Source: Streptomyces sp. MMBL 11-1
GTDB lineage: Bacteria; Actinomycetota; Actinomycetes; Streptomycetales; Streptomycetaceae
Direction of reading: 5' to 3'
Assembly: GCF_028622875.1 (NCBI RefSeq)
Contig: NZ_CP117709.1
Coordinates: 310,001 to 374,000 of the forward strand
DNA: 64,000 bases
Shown here: positions 1-9,040 of the stretch, piece by piece
Position numbering within the stretch: the stretch's first letter is position 1
Layout: every line of letters begins with the position of its first letter
Translations under genes and position numbers: made by a program
Notes under the pieces: generated by a model
Seen by the model: only the letters and a program-made list of their open reading frames with translations
Told to the model about the DNA's origin: nothing
The model's database searches: none

Positions 1-1567
1 GGTCGGCGAGCACCGCGAGGAGGCGGCTCTCGTCCACCTCGTCGCCGGCGAGCTCACCGGCGACCGCGCCGCCGCGCAGGACGACGATGCGGTCGGCACC
101 CTCGATCAGCTCCTCGATGTCGGAGGAGATCAGCAGTACGGCGAGTCCCTCGCGGGCGAGTTCGTCGATGAGGGACTGCACCTCGGCCTTGGCGCCCACG
201 TCGATGCCCCGGGTGGGCTCGTCGAGCAGCAGCACCTTGGGTTCCAGGCAGAGCCAGCGGGCGAGCAGCACCTTCTGCTGGTTGCCGCCGGAGAGTTCGC
301 CGACCTTCTGCTCGGGGCTGGAGGCCTTGATCCGCAGCCGTTTCATGAAGACGTCGACGACGCGGTCCTGTCGGGCGCGGGAGACGATGCCGCCCCTGGA
401 GAGCCGGGGCATGGCGGCGAGGACGATGTTCTCGCGGACGGAGAGGCCGGGGATGATGCCCTCGGCCTTGCGGTCCTCGGGGAGCATGCTGATCCCCGCG
501 CGGATCGCGGCGGCCGGGGTGGGGCGTCCGACGCGCTTGCCGTCGACGGTGATCTCCCCGGCGTCCAGGGGCAGTGCGCCGGTCAGCGCTTTCGCGGTCT
601 CGCTGCGGCCGGAGCCCAGCAGTCCACCGAGTCCCAGCACCTCACCGGCGTACAACTCCACCGAGATGTCGTGCAGTTGGTGACGACGGTCGAGGCCGGT
701 CGCGGTGAGGACGGGTGCGCGGGCCGGGTCGTGCCCTTCGGTAGCGAAACCGGTGAGGCCGTCGCGCCGGACTTCGGACATGTCGCGGCCGAGCATCATC
801 GACACCAGTCGCATGCGGTCCAGCGGGGCCAGTTCGCCGGTGTGGATGTGCCGGCCGTCGCGCAGGACGGTGACCCGGTCGCAGATGCGGTAGAGCTCGT
901 CCATGCGGTGGCTGACGTAGAGGACGGCGATGCCCTGGCCGCGCAGGTTCTCGATGACCCTGAAGAGGGTCTCGACCTCGCGGGGCTCCAGCGACGAGGT
1001 GGGTTCGTCCATGATGACGACCTGGGCCCGTACGGAGACGGCGCGGGCGAGCGCCACCATCTGCTGGGTGCCGATGCCCAGGGTGTGCAGGGGCCGCTTG
1101 GGGTCGACGCGGACGCCGAAGCCGTCGAGGAGTTCGGTGGTCTCGCGGTTCATCCGGGCGAAGTCGATGAGCCCGAAGCGGTTCTTCGGTTCCCGGCCCA
1201 GGAAGATGTTGCGCGCCACGCTCATCAGCGGGACCAGGTTCACCTCCTGGTAGATGGTGGAGATCCCGGCCTGCTGCGCCTCGAACGGGCGGGCGAAGCG
1301 GACCGGTTCGCCTCTCACGCACACCTCGCCCTCGTCGCTCCGGTAGACGCCGGTGAGCACCTTGATGAGGGTGGACTTGCCGGCCCCGTTCTCGCCGACG
1401 AGCGCGTGGACCTCGCCCGCGCGCAGGGCGAAGGAGACGTCGTCCAGGGCGACGACGCCCGGGAAGCGCTTGCTCACCGAGCGGGCTTCGAGAACGGGTT
1501 CCGCCACGGCGGCGGCTCCGGCCCCGGGGAGCTCCGGGCGCTGGGGTGTCGCTGGGGTTGGTGCCAT
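1..1567 (-). CDS. Sugar ABC transporter ATP-binding protein (partial, 3' end outside window)
   Basis: The minus-strand frame from ATG at 1567 stays open to the left edge (about 522 codons). It carries two tandem nucleotide-binding domains of the MglA/RbsA/YtfR type. The first has Walker A GENGAGKST at residues 58-66 and a Walker B ending MDEPTSSL. The second has the usual degenerate P-loop (GLLGSGRSET), a signature LSGGNQQK and LLLDEPTRGID. Such proteins energise uptake of monosaccharides through CUT2-class permeases. It lies 92 bases downstream of the binding-protein gene on the same strand, so the two form an operon; the permeases should lie beyond base 1. The substrate is not readable from the ATPase. 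Confidence 0.93.
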   Translation of the reverse strand, partial: MAPTPATPQRPELPGAGAAAVAEPVLEARSVSKRFPGVVALDDVSFALRAGEVHALVGENGAGKSTLIKVLTGVYRSDEGEVCVRGEPVRFARPFEAQQAGISTIYQEVNLVPLMSVARNIFLGREPKNRFGLIDFARMNRETTELLDGFGVRVDPKRPLHTLGIGTQQMVALARAVSVRAQVVIMDEPTSSLEPREVETLFRVIENLRGQGIAVLYVSHRMDELYRICDRVTVLRDGRHIHTGELAPLDRMRLVSMMLGRDMSEVRRDGLTGFATEGHDPARAPVLTATGLDRRHQLHDISVELYAGEVLGLGGLLGSGRSETAKALTGALPLDAGEITVDGKRVGRPTPAAAIRAGISMLPEDRKAEGIIPGLSVRENIVLAAMPRLSRGGIVSRARQDRVVDVFMKRLRIKASSPEQKVGELSGGNQQKVLLARWLCLEPKVLLLDEPTRGIDVGAKAEVQSLIDELAREGLAVLLISSDIEELIEGADRIVVLRGGAVAGELAGDEVDESRLLAVLAD

Positions 1568-1659
1568 GAATCCTGGCCTTCCGGTGTTACGGGAGTGGGG
1601 CCGGGCCGCCGGCCGCCCCGGGGTGCCCGGGCGTCGCGGCGGCCGGCCGGCCGACGGGG

Positions 1660-2742
1660 TCAGTAGGCTCCGCCGAGCGATTCCTTCGCGTTGGCCTCGT
1701 CGTACGCGCGGTCGGTGATGATCACGTTCTCGGGGATCTCCTCACCGGCGTAGAACTTCTGCGCGGTGGCGAAGGCGAGCGGGCCGAAGCGCGGGTTGGA
1801 CTCGATGACGGCGTTGTATTCGCCGTTGACGAGGGCCTGGACGGCGTTGCGGGTGCCGTCGACGGAGACGATCTTGACGTCCTTGCCGGGCTTCTTGCCG
1901 GCCGCCTTCAGCGCGGTGACCGCTCCGAGGCCCATCTCGTCGTTCTCGGCGTAGACGGCGGTGATGTCGGGCTTGGACTGGATGAGCTGCTCCATGACCT
2001 GCTGGCCCTTGTCGCGGGCGAACTCGCCGGTCTGCTGGGCGACGATCTCCAGGCCGGGGGCCTCGGCCTTCACCTGGTCGACGAAGCCCTTGGTGCGGTC
2101 GGTGGTGACGTTGTTGCCGGAGGCGCCGAGCAGGATGGCGACCTTGCCCTTGCCTCCCGTGACCTTGATCATCGCGTCGGCGGCGCGCTTGCCCTGCTCG
2201 ACGAAGTCGGAGCCGAGGAAGGCGACGTAGTCCTCGCAGGCGGTGGAGTTGACCTTGCGGTCGATGGTGAGGACGGGGACCTTCTTGGCGGCCGCCGCCT
2301 TCAACGCGGGCTCCAGCCCGTCGGAGTTGAGCGGGGCGACGATGAGGAACTGGGCCCCCTGGGACAGCATGTCCTGGATGTCGCTGATCTGCTTGGACAG
2401 CTGGGACTGGGCGTTGGTGGTGAGGAGCTTCTTGACGCCGACCTTCTTCGCCTCGTCCTTGATGGACTGGGTCTCGGCGATCCGGAACGGGTTGGCCTCC
2501 TTCTCCGACTGGGAGAAGCCGACCACGGCGTCCTTCAGGTCCAGTTTCGGCGCGCCGTAGGTCTCCAGCTTGCAGCCCGGACCGGACGAGGAGTCAGGGG
2601 TCTTGGCCTCCTGCACCCCCTGGGCACTGTCGCCGCCCGCGCTGGTGGAGGTCTCCGACTTGGCGCAGCCGGCGGCGGCCAGCGTGGTGGCGGCGAGGAC
2701 GCAGGCCACGGCGAGAGTACGGGATCGACGCTGGATCATCAT
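1660..2742 (-). CDS. CUT2-type sugar ABC transporter substrate-binding lipoprotein (YtfQ-like)
   Basis: This 360-residue protein begins with a lipoprotein signal whose lipobox LAAAGC puts the modified Cys at residue 26. The mature part is a Peripla_BP_4 sugar-binding protein. Its segments VGFSQSEKEANPFRIAETQS, GSDFVEQGKRAADAM and YAENDEMGLGA resemble E. coli YtfQ (galactofuranose) more than RbsB. It would capture an extracellular monosaccharide and deliver it to the permease energised by the ATPase encoded downstream. An AAGGAG ribosome site precedes the first of two adjacent Met codons. An operator-like palindrome lies at 2913-2928. The family is secure; the sugar is inferred. Confidence 0.92.
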   Translation of the reverse strand: MMIQRRSRTLAVACVLAATTLAAAGCAKSETSTSAGGDSAQGVQEAKTPDSSSGPGCKLETYGAPKLDLKDAVVGFSQSEKEANPFRIAETQSIKDEAKKVGVKKLLTTNAQSQLSKQISDIQDMLSQGAQFLIVAPLNSDGLEPALKAAAAKKVPVLTIDRKVNSTACEDYVAFLGSDFVEQGKRAADAMIKVTGGKGKVAILLGASGNNVTTDRTKGFVDQVKAEAPGLEIVAQQTGEFARDKGQQVMEQLIQSKPDITAVYAENDEMGLGAVTALKAAGKKPGKDVKIVSVDGTRNAVQALVNGEYNAVIESNPRFGPLAFATAQKFYAGEEIPENVIITDRAYDEANAKESLGGAY

Positions 2743-2912
2743 GCGCGGAACGCTCCTTGGCGGTTGACGGCACGCTGATCGGCGTGCGGTCGGGGCATGC
2801 GGGACGAGGCATCAGCAGCTCTGCGGCTGATGCCACTGCATTCCTCACACCCCTGCTCCGTACTGCGGGAACAGTGGTCGTGAGAGCCTGCGCGGCCTGT
2901 CGGCGGCTCGGT

Positions 2913-2928
2913 TTACAACGTTATATAT
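2913..2928. promoter_or_regulatory. LacI-type operator-like palindrome upstream of sugar transporter
   Basis: TTTACAACGTTATATA is an AT-rich island centred on a CG step in otherwise GC-rich sequence, about 170 bases upstream of the binding-protein start. LacI-family operators commonly have a central CG. The core CAACGTTA resembles CAACGATA at 8790-8797 upstream of the GH2 gene. No LacI gene is visible in the window, so this assignment is an inference. Confidence 0.35.
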
Positions 2929-3110
2929 GCGGCGCGGCACGGGCGGCAAGGGTGATGTCGACGCGTTTCCAAAATGTGTCGGCAGACCGCCGGAGCTCGT
3001 CCGCGGTCAACAGCCCGCTCTCCGGCGAAGGCCCTGCGCGAGGTCTGGACGTCGGCCCCGGCAACGCCGCGCCGAGCGCCACCCGGGGTGCCGGGCTGGG
3101 CGGGCTGGGC

Positions 3111-3180
3111 GGGCTCTGCTCGTCGGGCTCTGCTCGTCGGGCTCTGCTCGTCGGGCTCTGCTCGGCGGGCTCTGCTCGTC
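3111..3180. repeat. Five tandem copies of a 14-bp unit
   Basis: The unit GGGCTCTGCTCGTC is repeated five times head to tail; copy four has GGC instead of GTC at its end. A 14-bp period shifts the reading frame each time, so the array is unlikely to be coding. Confidence 0.9.
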
Positions 3181-3184
3181 GGGC

Positions 3185-3388
3185 TGCACGGAGATCACGG
3201 ACGTCGAGACCGCGGCGAACGGACTGCCGACCCACGACCGCCAGGTGGCCAAGGCCGACACCGCCCGGGTCGAGGCCGCCGCCCAGGCCCTGCTCCGGGC
3301 GTCCCGGAGGCAGTCCAGTCTCCTTCGCCGAGGACACCGCCTGGGCGGCGGGAGCGCCCCGGACCCCATGATTCCCGGGGACCGATGA
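3185..3388 (+). pseudogene. Possible decayed coding remnant
   Basis: One plus frame reads as soluble-protein-like sequence (EITDVETAANGLPTHDR, then ARVEAAAQALLRAS) with no start codon and the 14-bp repeat directly in front. A one-base frame change near 3310 would continue it as VSFAEDTAWAAG. This suggests the broken 3' part of a gene, but I do not recognise the family. Confidence 0.2.
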
Positions 3389-3485
3389 CGATGAGCGGGG
3401 GAACGACCGGCCGGCCCGGTCGCGACGGAGAGGGTCTTCCGTCGCGGCCGGGCCGGCTGTGTGCGGGGGGAGATGCGCGGTGGGG

Positions 3486-5168
3486 TCAGAACCGGTCAGG
3501 GGCGCGGTCCGGGAGCGGGGACCCGGGGAGCACGCCCTCCTGCTGGTTCTGCCGCGCCTTGGCGTTCGACTCGGCCGTTGCCTCGCAGGTCAGGTCCTTC
3601 GCCGGGAGCTTGCCGGTGAGCAGATAGCGGTTGACCGCGCCGTCGGTGCACGCGTTGCCGCTGGGGTAGACGCCGTGGCCCTCGCCGCCGAGGACGGTGA
3701 CCATCTTCGACCCCCTCAGCTGCCGGCGCAGGGCCTGACCGCTGGGAAGCGGCGTCTGCGAGTCCCACTCGTTCTGGACGACCAGGGATCCGGCCTTGTT
3801 GTTCACCTCGGTCGCCCGCTCCGCGGACCGGTCCCAGAAGGCGCAGGGCTTGACGCTGGACGCGAAGTCTCCGAAGAGCGGGTAGCGCGCCCTGTCCGCG
3901 ATGGCGTCCCGCCGGTAGCTCTCGGGGTTGCGGGACCAGGCGGCCGAGTTGTCACCGCACACCACGGACCAGAAGCTCGCGAACACGTTGTCGGCCGGCG
4001 TCTCGACCGCCGCGCCCGCCGTTCCGCGCTCCTCGGATCCGGTGAACGCCTTGAGCTGTTCGGATCGGGTGAACGCCTTGAGCTTCTCCGTCGCGGCGGG
4101 CTTGCCGTCTGCCGCCTTCTTCAGCTCCACGAACGCCTCGGTGGCGGACAGCGGGCTGAAGACCGCCCCCCGCATTCCGCTGCGGATGTCGTCGCCGGTG
4201 ACCAGTTGCCCGTCCAGGTCGATGGGCTCCTCGCCGGCCTGCGCGACCAGGTCCCAGAAGGTCCCCTCGACCTTCTTCGGGGTCTCGCCGAGGCCGTACC
4301 GCTCCGAACGCTCGGCGGCCCACTCGGTCCACCGGTCGAACGCGGGCTCGGCGCCCTCCGCCCACCACTGGATCATCCCCCGCCAGGCGCGTTCCGGGTC
4401 GACCGCGCTGTCCAGTACGAACCGGTCGGCGCGTCGCGGGAAGAGCTGGGTGTAGACGGCCCCGAGGTAGGTGCCGTACGAGTAACCCACGTAGCTGATC
4501 TTCTTCTCGCCGAGGACCGCCCGGAGCAGGTCCATGTCGCGTGCGGTGTTGCGCGTGGTGATGTGCGGGAGCACGTCGCCCGCCTTCTCCTCGCACTTGT
4601 CCGCGACCGTCCGCGCCCAGGCGACGTCGTCGTCGAACGTCTCCTCCTTGTACGGCCTCAGCCAGTCCTGCTCCTCCGGCTCCAGGCCGCAGGAGACCGG
4701 GCTGCTCCGTCCCACACCGCGCGGGTCGAAGCCGACGAGGTCGTACTTCTGCCGCGCGGACGCGGGGAGCGACTCGGCCATCGACAGCGGCATGTACAGG
4801 CCCTCGCCGCCCGGGCCGCCGGGGTTGGAGAGCAGGACACCGTGGCGCTTGCCGGGTGCGGTGGTCTTGATCCGGGATATGGCCAGGTCGATCCGTTCGC
4901 CCCCGGGAGCCCGGTAGTCCAGTGGGACCTTGATCGTGGCGCACTGGAACTCCGCGGGAGCGGCGGCCTCGCACCGCTTCCAGCGCGGCTTCTGCTTCGC
5001 GTAGCGGTCCAGCGCGCCCTTGCCGGCGTACGAGGACGCGCTCGACGGGACGGACGCCGACACGGAGGCGGCCGGAGCGGCGGCGGCCGTGGAGGTGACC
5101 AGCGCGGGGGAGAGCGTTGCTGTGACGCTTACCGCTAACAGGGGCACGAGACGTCGTCTGCTGCGCAC
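3486..5168 (-). CDS. Secreted alpha/beta-hydrolase, tripeptidyl aminopeptidase type (S33)
   Basis: This 560-residue exported hydrolase is of the Streptomyces Tap/SlpD/SlpE type, which removes N-terminal tripeptides from proteins outside the cell. A signal peptide (RRR start, hydrophobic core, Ala-rich cleavage region) covers about residues 1-32. The oxyanion region is NPGGPGG. The nucleophile is Ser230 in GYSYGTYLG, and the likely acid and base are Asp469 (EWDSQTP) and His498 (GEGHG). A short internal duplication, LKAFTRSEQ/LKAFTGSEE, lies near residues 365-385 in the lid region. The start is GTG at 5168. Its ribosome site GGAAGGAT lies inside an inverted repeat. Confidence 0.93.
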   Translation of the reverse strand: MRSRRRLVPLLAVSVTATLSPALVTSTAAAAPAASVSASVPSSASSYAGKGALDRYAKQKPRWKRCEAAAPAEFQCATIKVPLDYRAPGGERIDLAISRIKTTAPGKRHGVLLSNPGGPGGEGLYMPLSMAESLPASARQKYDLVGFDPRGVGRSSPVSCGLEPEEQDWLRPYKEETFDDDVAWARTVADKCEEKAGDVLPHITTRNTARDMDLLRAVLGEKKISYVGYSYGTYLGAVYTQLFPRRADRFVLDSAVDPERAWRGMIQWWAEGAEPAFDRWTEWAAERSERYGLGETPKKVEGTFWDLVAQAGEEPIDLDGQLVTGDDIRSGMRGAVFSPLSATEAFVELKKAADGKPAATEKLKAFTRSEQLKAFTGSEERGTAGAAVETPADNVFASFWSVVCGDNSAAWSRNPESYRRDAIADRARYPLFGDFASSVKPCAFWDRSAERATEVNNKAGSLVVQNEWDSQTPLPSGQALRRQLRGSKMVTVLGGEGHGVYPSGNACTDGAVNRYLLTGKLPAKDLTCEATAESNAKARQNQQEGVLPGSPLPDRAPDRF

Positions 5169-5174
5169 GATATC

Positions 5175-5209
5175 GATCCTTCCGGTCAGATGTTCGGACA
5201 GGAAGGATC
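5175..5209. promoter_or_regulatory. Inverted repeat enclosing the peptidase ribosome-binding site
   Basis: GATCCTTCC (5175-5183) and GGAAGGATC (5201-5209) are perfect 9-bp arms with a 17-base loop. On the minus strand the second-transcribed arm contains the GGAAGG Shine-Dalgarno sequence of the peptidase gene. A folded leader would hide the ribosome site. It could equally be a protein operator. Confidence 0.55.
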
Positions 5210-5387
5210 ATCCAGGAAGGGGCCGGGCGTACGGATCCCCCACCGGGCTGCCACTCGTCTCCACCTTGGGAGTGACGCAACCGGACGGGGTGGTCCGCGA
5301 GTTGGAGAAGCCGAGGACAGGACGGAGGCCCGCTCCCCCGCGCCGGGCGGTCCGGCGCGGGGGAGGCGGACCTGGGTCCGTGTCCCG

Positions 5388-8300
5388 TTACGGCTTCTGA
5401 CGGCCGTGGAGCGCGGACACCTCCTCGGCGGTCAGGGCCTTGTCGTACACCGCGACCTGATCGACGGAGCCGTTCCAGAAGTCGACCCGGGCACCGTCGT
5501 ACTGGGCACGCCCGACGGAGAGCGGGCCGGTGCTCACCTCGGCCGGCCCGGCCTCCGTGGTGGCGGCGGGCTTCCCGTCCACGTACAGCGTGATCGTGTC
5601 GCCCCTGCGGACCCCGACCAGGTGGTACCACTTACCGGTCTCCGGGGTGATCTCCTGGCGGGCACGCTTGCCGCCCGGGGTGGAGAAGGCGAACGCGCCC
5701 TGCCCGTACTGGAGATAGAAGGGGTTCTCGGTGCGTCGGCCGTCCTGGCTGACGACGGTGGCGTAGTTGCCCGGCACGGCGTCCAGCGAGGCCCACGCGG
5801 AGACCGTGTAGTCCTTCGTGGTGTCCACGACCGGTCCGGCGCTCTGCGCGTACTGCCCCTCGCCGTCGAACTTCAGCGCCGAGCCCGCGACGCCCGGGGT
5901 CCAGGACGTGCCGCCCTCCAGGGCGAGATGGGCCTTGTTGGGGCCGCTGTCGCGGGCGGTGGCGCCCTTGTTCTCGTCGAGCGACCAGGAGCCACCGCCC
6001 TTCAGCTCGTCGCGCTCACCGGCGTTCGCCCCGGCGGCGATCACCTGCCGGTTGATCTCCCGCACCTTCTTCGGGTCGACCTTGATCTCGCGCCGGTCGT
6101 ACGTCCACAGACCGTTCAGCTCGTTCTCCAGATCGCTGACCTGGGTGTAGACGGAGCCGGACAGCTCGGCGCCGGCGGCGGCGAGGTAGTACGTACGAGT
6201 GTTGTCGACGTACTTGGCGGTCAGGGCGTCCTTGTCCGCGACCCCGCTGTAGATGTTGGCAGGCGCACCGGGCCACATGTGTCCCGGAGTCCGGAGCGTG
6301 AAGCCGCCGTGCTCGCCATCCATCGCGGCGCGACGGTCGTCCGGGAAGGCCGGGTCGTTGTTCACGTAGTCGTGATGGTCGATGATCTCGCCCTTGCCGG
6401 AATCACCCTTGGAGGCGCAGCAGTTGACGCCACTGTGCGCGTTGACCACGCGGGACGGGTCGAGCGCCTTGACGTCCTCGGCGATCTTGCCGGTCTCGGT
6501 GCGGTCCCACTCGCCCCAGCCCTCGTTGAAGACAATCCAGCCGCTGATCGAGGGGTAGTTGTGGAACTGCTTCATCATCTCCTTCCCCTGGGTGAGGAAG
6601 GCGTTCCTGCCCGCGTCGTTGTCGATGTCGGCGTTGACGAAGTCCTGCCACACGAGCAGCCCGAGCCGGTCGGCGTGGTAGTACCAGCGCGGCGACTCCA
6701 CCTTGATGTGCTTGCGTACGGCGTTGAAGCCGAGGTCCTTCTGGGCCTTCAGGTCGAAGGTGAGGGCGGCGTCGCTGGGCTGGGTGTACAGCCCGTCGGG
6801 CCAGAAGCCCTGGTCGAGCATGGCGAGGGAGAAGAAGGGCTTCCCGTTGAGAACGAGCTTCTGGTAGCCGCCCACCTTGTCGATCTTCAGCTGGCGCATT
6901 CCGAAGTAGCTCTCGACCCTGTCCTTGGAGCGGCCGTCGGCGAGGGAGACGTCGAGGTCGTACAGGTAGGGATCGTCCGGCGACCAGAGGTGCTGGTTCT
7001 TGACCGGCAGGCTCAGCTTGCGGTTGGCCGGTCCGGTGACCGTACCGACGACCTTGCCCTTGCGGTCGCGGGCGACGGCGGTGATCCGGGCGTCGGCGGA
7101 GGCCTTGGCGGAGTTGACGGTGACCGCGAGGCGGCCGGCGTCGATGTCCGGTGTGGTGGTCAGGGAGTCGATGGCGGCGGGCGCGACCGGCTCCATCCAC
7201 ACGGTCTGCCAGATGCCGGAGGTCGGGGTGTAGACGATGCCGCCGGGGTTGGTGGACTGCTTGCCCTTGGGCTGGTTCGGGCCGGTCCTGTCGGTGACCG
7301 CGACGACGATCTCCTGGGGGCCGCCGCCTCGCAGCGCGTCGGTGATGTCGGCGGTGAACCCGGTGTAGCCGCCGGTGTGCTCGGCGACCTTGGTGCCGTT
7401 GACCCAGACGGTGGACTGGTAGTCGACGGCGTCGAAGTTGAGCTTCAGCCGCTGGGCCGCGCCCTTGTTCCCCTTGCCGACCGACCAGTTCTTCGGCACG
7501 GTGACGAGCTTCCGGTAGAACATGTGGTCCTCGTCGCGCTCCAGGCCGGAGAGCTGCGATTCGACCGGGAACGGCACGATGATCTTCTCGTCGAGTTTCT
7601 TGCCGAAGACCGGCTGCTCGCCCTCGGCCGCCCCGGCGAACTCCCAGGGACCGTTGAGGTTCTTCCACTGGTCGCGGACCTGTTGCGGCCGTGGGTACTC
7701 GGGCAGCGGGTGATTCCTGTCCAGCCTGTCGCCCCAGGGGGTGGTGAGGCGGTGCGTGGAGAGGTTCTTGGCGGTGCGGCCGATCTCCGGGACGGTTTCG
7801 GAGCCCGACTTCAGGCCGCCCCGGCCGTCGTAGACGACCTTGACGCGCTGGTCCTTCTGGACCGGTGCGGCGAGATCGATGACCAGCGCCCTCGGGTCGT
7901 CCGAGGCCCGGTTCACCGACTTCACCGGCATCGGCGAGGTGTCGACCTCGATCTTGAGGTGCTCCTTCACCTTCCGGTAGTCCGAGACGCGGTCCCTGAA
8001 GGTGGCCTGGAGGCGCTTGCCGTTCTCCGCGACGCTCAGGGCGACCGGGTAGACCTCGAAGTCGGCGGGCGGGGTGAACGCCGACTCGGGCACGATCTGC
8101 TTCTCCAGGGTGTCGCTCCCCCAGCGCAGGAACATGCTGGCACCGCCGACGTCCTGGAACATCTCCAGCTTGAAGTCGTGCTTCTCACCGGCCTTCAGGG
8201 CGATCGGAGCGCTGTGCTGCTCCTTGTCCCAGTCCGGCTGCCAGTGGTCGATGACAACGTTGCCGTCGAGGAAGAGCCGGAAGCCGTTGTCGCCGATGGC

Positions 8301-8675
8301 GGAGAAGGTGTACTCCCCGGTCTCGGGGGCTTCCAGCTGTCCCGTCCAACGGGCCGTCGTGTGCTCGGTCTTGCCGGTAGCCGACTCGAACGTCCCGGTG
8401 AGACCAGGGAAGTTGATCTCGGGGTCGAGGGAGGTGGCGCCGAGTTCGGCGAAGTCACGGGCGCCCGGGGCGGACATGCTGAAGTACTCGCCCTTCAGCC
8501 CATGGACATCGGTGACCGGATCCTCGGCCGTGAAGGCCTTGGCGGCGGCTTCGGCCGGTGCGGCCGGTGCGGCGGCCGCCGTCGGGACCAGAGTGGCACC
8601 GACCGGTACGAGCAGCGCCGCAGCGCAGGTCAGGGCCCTGAACAGGGCGCGGGGGCGCGGGTGTTGTCGTCTCAA
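5388..8675 (-). CDS. Secreted GH2-family glycosidase with PA14 and LamG domains
   Basis: This is a large exported glycoside hydrolase of about 1095 residues. Order: signal peptide, PA14-type domain (GLKGEYFSM through NVVIDHWQPDW), GH2 sugar-binding fold, immunoglobulin-like fold, GH2 TIM barrel with the proposed acid/base Glu in VFNEGWGEW, and a C-terminal LamG/concanavalin-like domain (from ALKFDGEGQYAQ). It should cleave a beta-linked saccharide (beta-galactoside, mannoside or glucuronide) outside the cell; PA14 and LamG suggest polymer binding. I chose TTG at 8675 because a GAGGAT site and a normal signal peptide follow it. A longer frame opens at 8792 but adds a Cys-rich non-signal stretch. 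Confidence 0.88.
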   Translation of the reverse strand: MRRQHPRPRALFRALTCAAALLVPVGATLVPTAAAAPAAPAEAAAKAFTAEDPVTDVHGLKGEYFSMSAPGARDFAELGATSLDPEINFPGLTGTFESATGKTEHTTARWTGQLEAPETGEYTFSAIGDNGFRLFLDGNVVIDHWQPDWDKEQHSAPIALKAGEKHDFKLEMFQDVGGASMFLRWGSDTLEKQIVPESAFTPPADFEVYPVALSVAENGKRLQATFRDRVSDYRKVKEHLKIEVDTSPMPVKSVNRASDDPRALVIDLAAPVQKDQRVKVVYDGRGGLKSGSETVPEIGRTAKNLSTHRLTTPWGDRLDRNHPLPEYPRPQQVRDQWKNLNGPWEFAGAAEGEQPVFGKKLDEKIIVPFPVESQLSGLERDEDHMFYRKLVTVPKNWSVGKGNKGAAQRLKLNFDAVDYQSTVWVNGTKVAEHTGGYTGFTADITDALRGGGPQEIVVAVTDRTGPNQPKGKQSTNPGGIVYTPTSGIWQTVWMEPVAPAAIDSLTTTPDIDAGRLAVTVNSAKASADARITAVARDRKGKVVGTVTGPANRKLSLPVKNQHLWSPDDPYLYDLDVSLADGRSKDRVESYFGMRQLKIDKVGGYQKLVLNGKPFFSLAMLDQGFWPDGLYTQPSDAALTFDLKAQKDLGFNAVRKHIKVESPRWYYHADRLGLLVWQDFVNADIDNDAGRNAFLTQGKEMMKQFHNYPSISGWIVFNEGWGEWDRTETGKIAEDVKALDPSRVVNAHSGVNCCASKGDSGKGEIIDHHDYVNNDPAFPDDRRAAMDGEHGGFTLRTPGHMWPGAPANIYSGVADKDALTAKYVDNTRTYYLAAAGAELSGSVYTQVSDLENELNGLWTYDRREIKVDPKKVREINRQVIAAGANAGERDELKGGGSWSLDENKGATARDSGPNKAHLALEGGTSWTPGVAGSALKFDGEGQYAQSAGPVVDTTKDYTVSAWASLDAVPGNYATVVSQDGRRTENPFYLQYGQGAFAFSTPGGKRARQEITPETGKWYHLVGVRRGDTITLYVDGKPAATTEAGPAEVSTGPLSVGRAQYDGARVDFWNGSVDQVAVYDKALTAEEVSALHGRQKP

Positions 8676-8785
8676 GGCGTCATCCTCGTCGAAGAGCCGG
8701 GGGTACCTCGAACCAGCGAGGCACTGCACATAGTCGAACATTGAGCCACAACACCAAACACTGCACAACGGTCGTGCACGCAGAA

Positions 8786-8802
8786 TTTTCAACGATAGAA
8801 AA
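8786..8802. promoter_or_regulatory. Operator-like palindrome upstream of GH2 gene
   Basis: TTTTCAACGATAGAAAA has TTTTC/GAAAA arms around a central CG-containing core, about 110 bases upstream of the chosen start. It shares CAACG(A/T)TA with the element at 2913-2928, suggesting related sugar-responsive repressors. Confidence 0.35.
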
Positions 8803-8833
8803 CCTGGCCCGAGCCCTCTGGGTGACGACCTCC

Positions 8834-8873
8834 GGCCGACCGGGGTAGCGGACGGCCGACCGGGGTAGCGGAC
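8834..8873. repeat. 20-bp perfect tandem duplication
   Basis: GGCCGACCGGGGTAGCGGAC occurs twice head to tail in the spacer between the GH2 gene and the DUF3592-type gene. No function is visible. Confidence 0.85.
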
Positions 8874-9040
8874 GGGCGGTCAGGGTGGCCGGCGGGCGGG
8901 CAGCGGCCGGGATCGGAGACCCCGCCACGGAGCACGGCCCGCCGGCGCCACCGGGATCCGGCCGGCCTCATCGGCGATGGAACCCCCGGGTTTGACGCCC
9001 GCGACCTCGGGAAGGCGCGGAGCGGAGGGGGGCAACACCC

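Larger units (their letters stand above)
2931..3485. other. Gene-poor intergenic region with tandem repeat and coding remnant
   Basis: No convincing complete gene lies between the sugar-transporter promoter region and the peptidase gene. The overlapping long frames on both strands are GC-bias shadows. The region contains the 14-bp tandem repeat at 3111-3180 and, just after it, a stretch that reads like a decayed protein end (3185-3388). Confidence 0.6.

Noticed and set aside
5190..8744. Long plus-strand open frame antisense to the GH2 gene (about 1184 codons)
   Set aside because: Its product is a Val/Leu/Gly/Asp/Arg-rich mirror of the real gene, with no motif, signal or supported start. Such shadows arise from the third-position GC bias of the true minus-strand gene.
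8676..8792. Longer GH2 protein starting at TTG 8792
   Set aside because: The added N-terminus is Cys-rich and would precede, and so disable, an otherwise normal signal peptide. It also starts within the operator-like palindrome.
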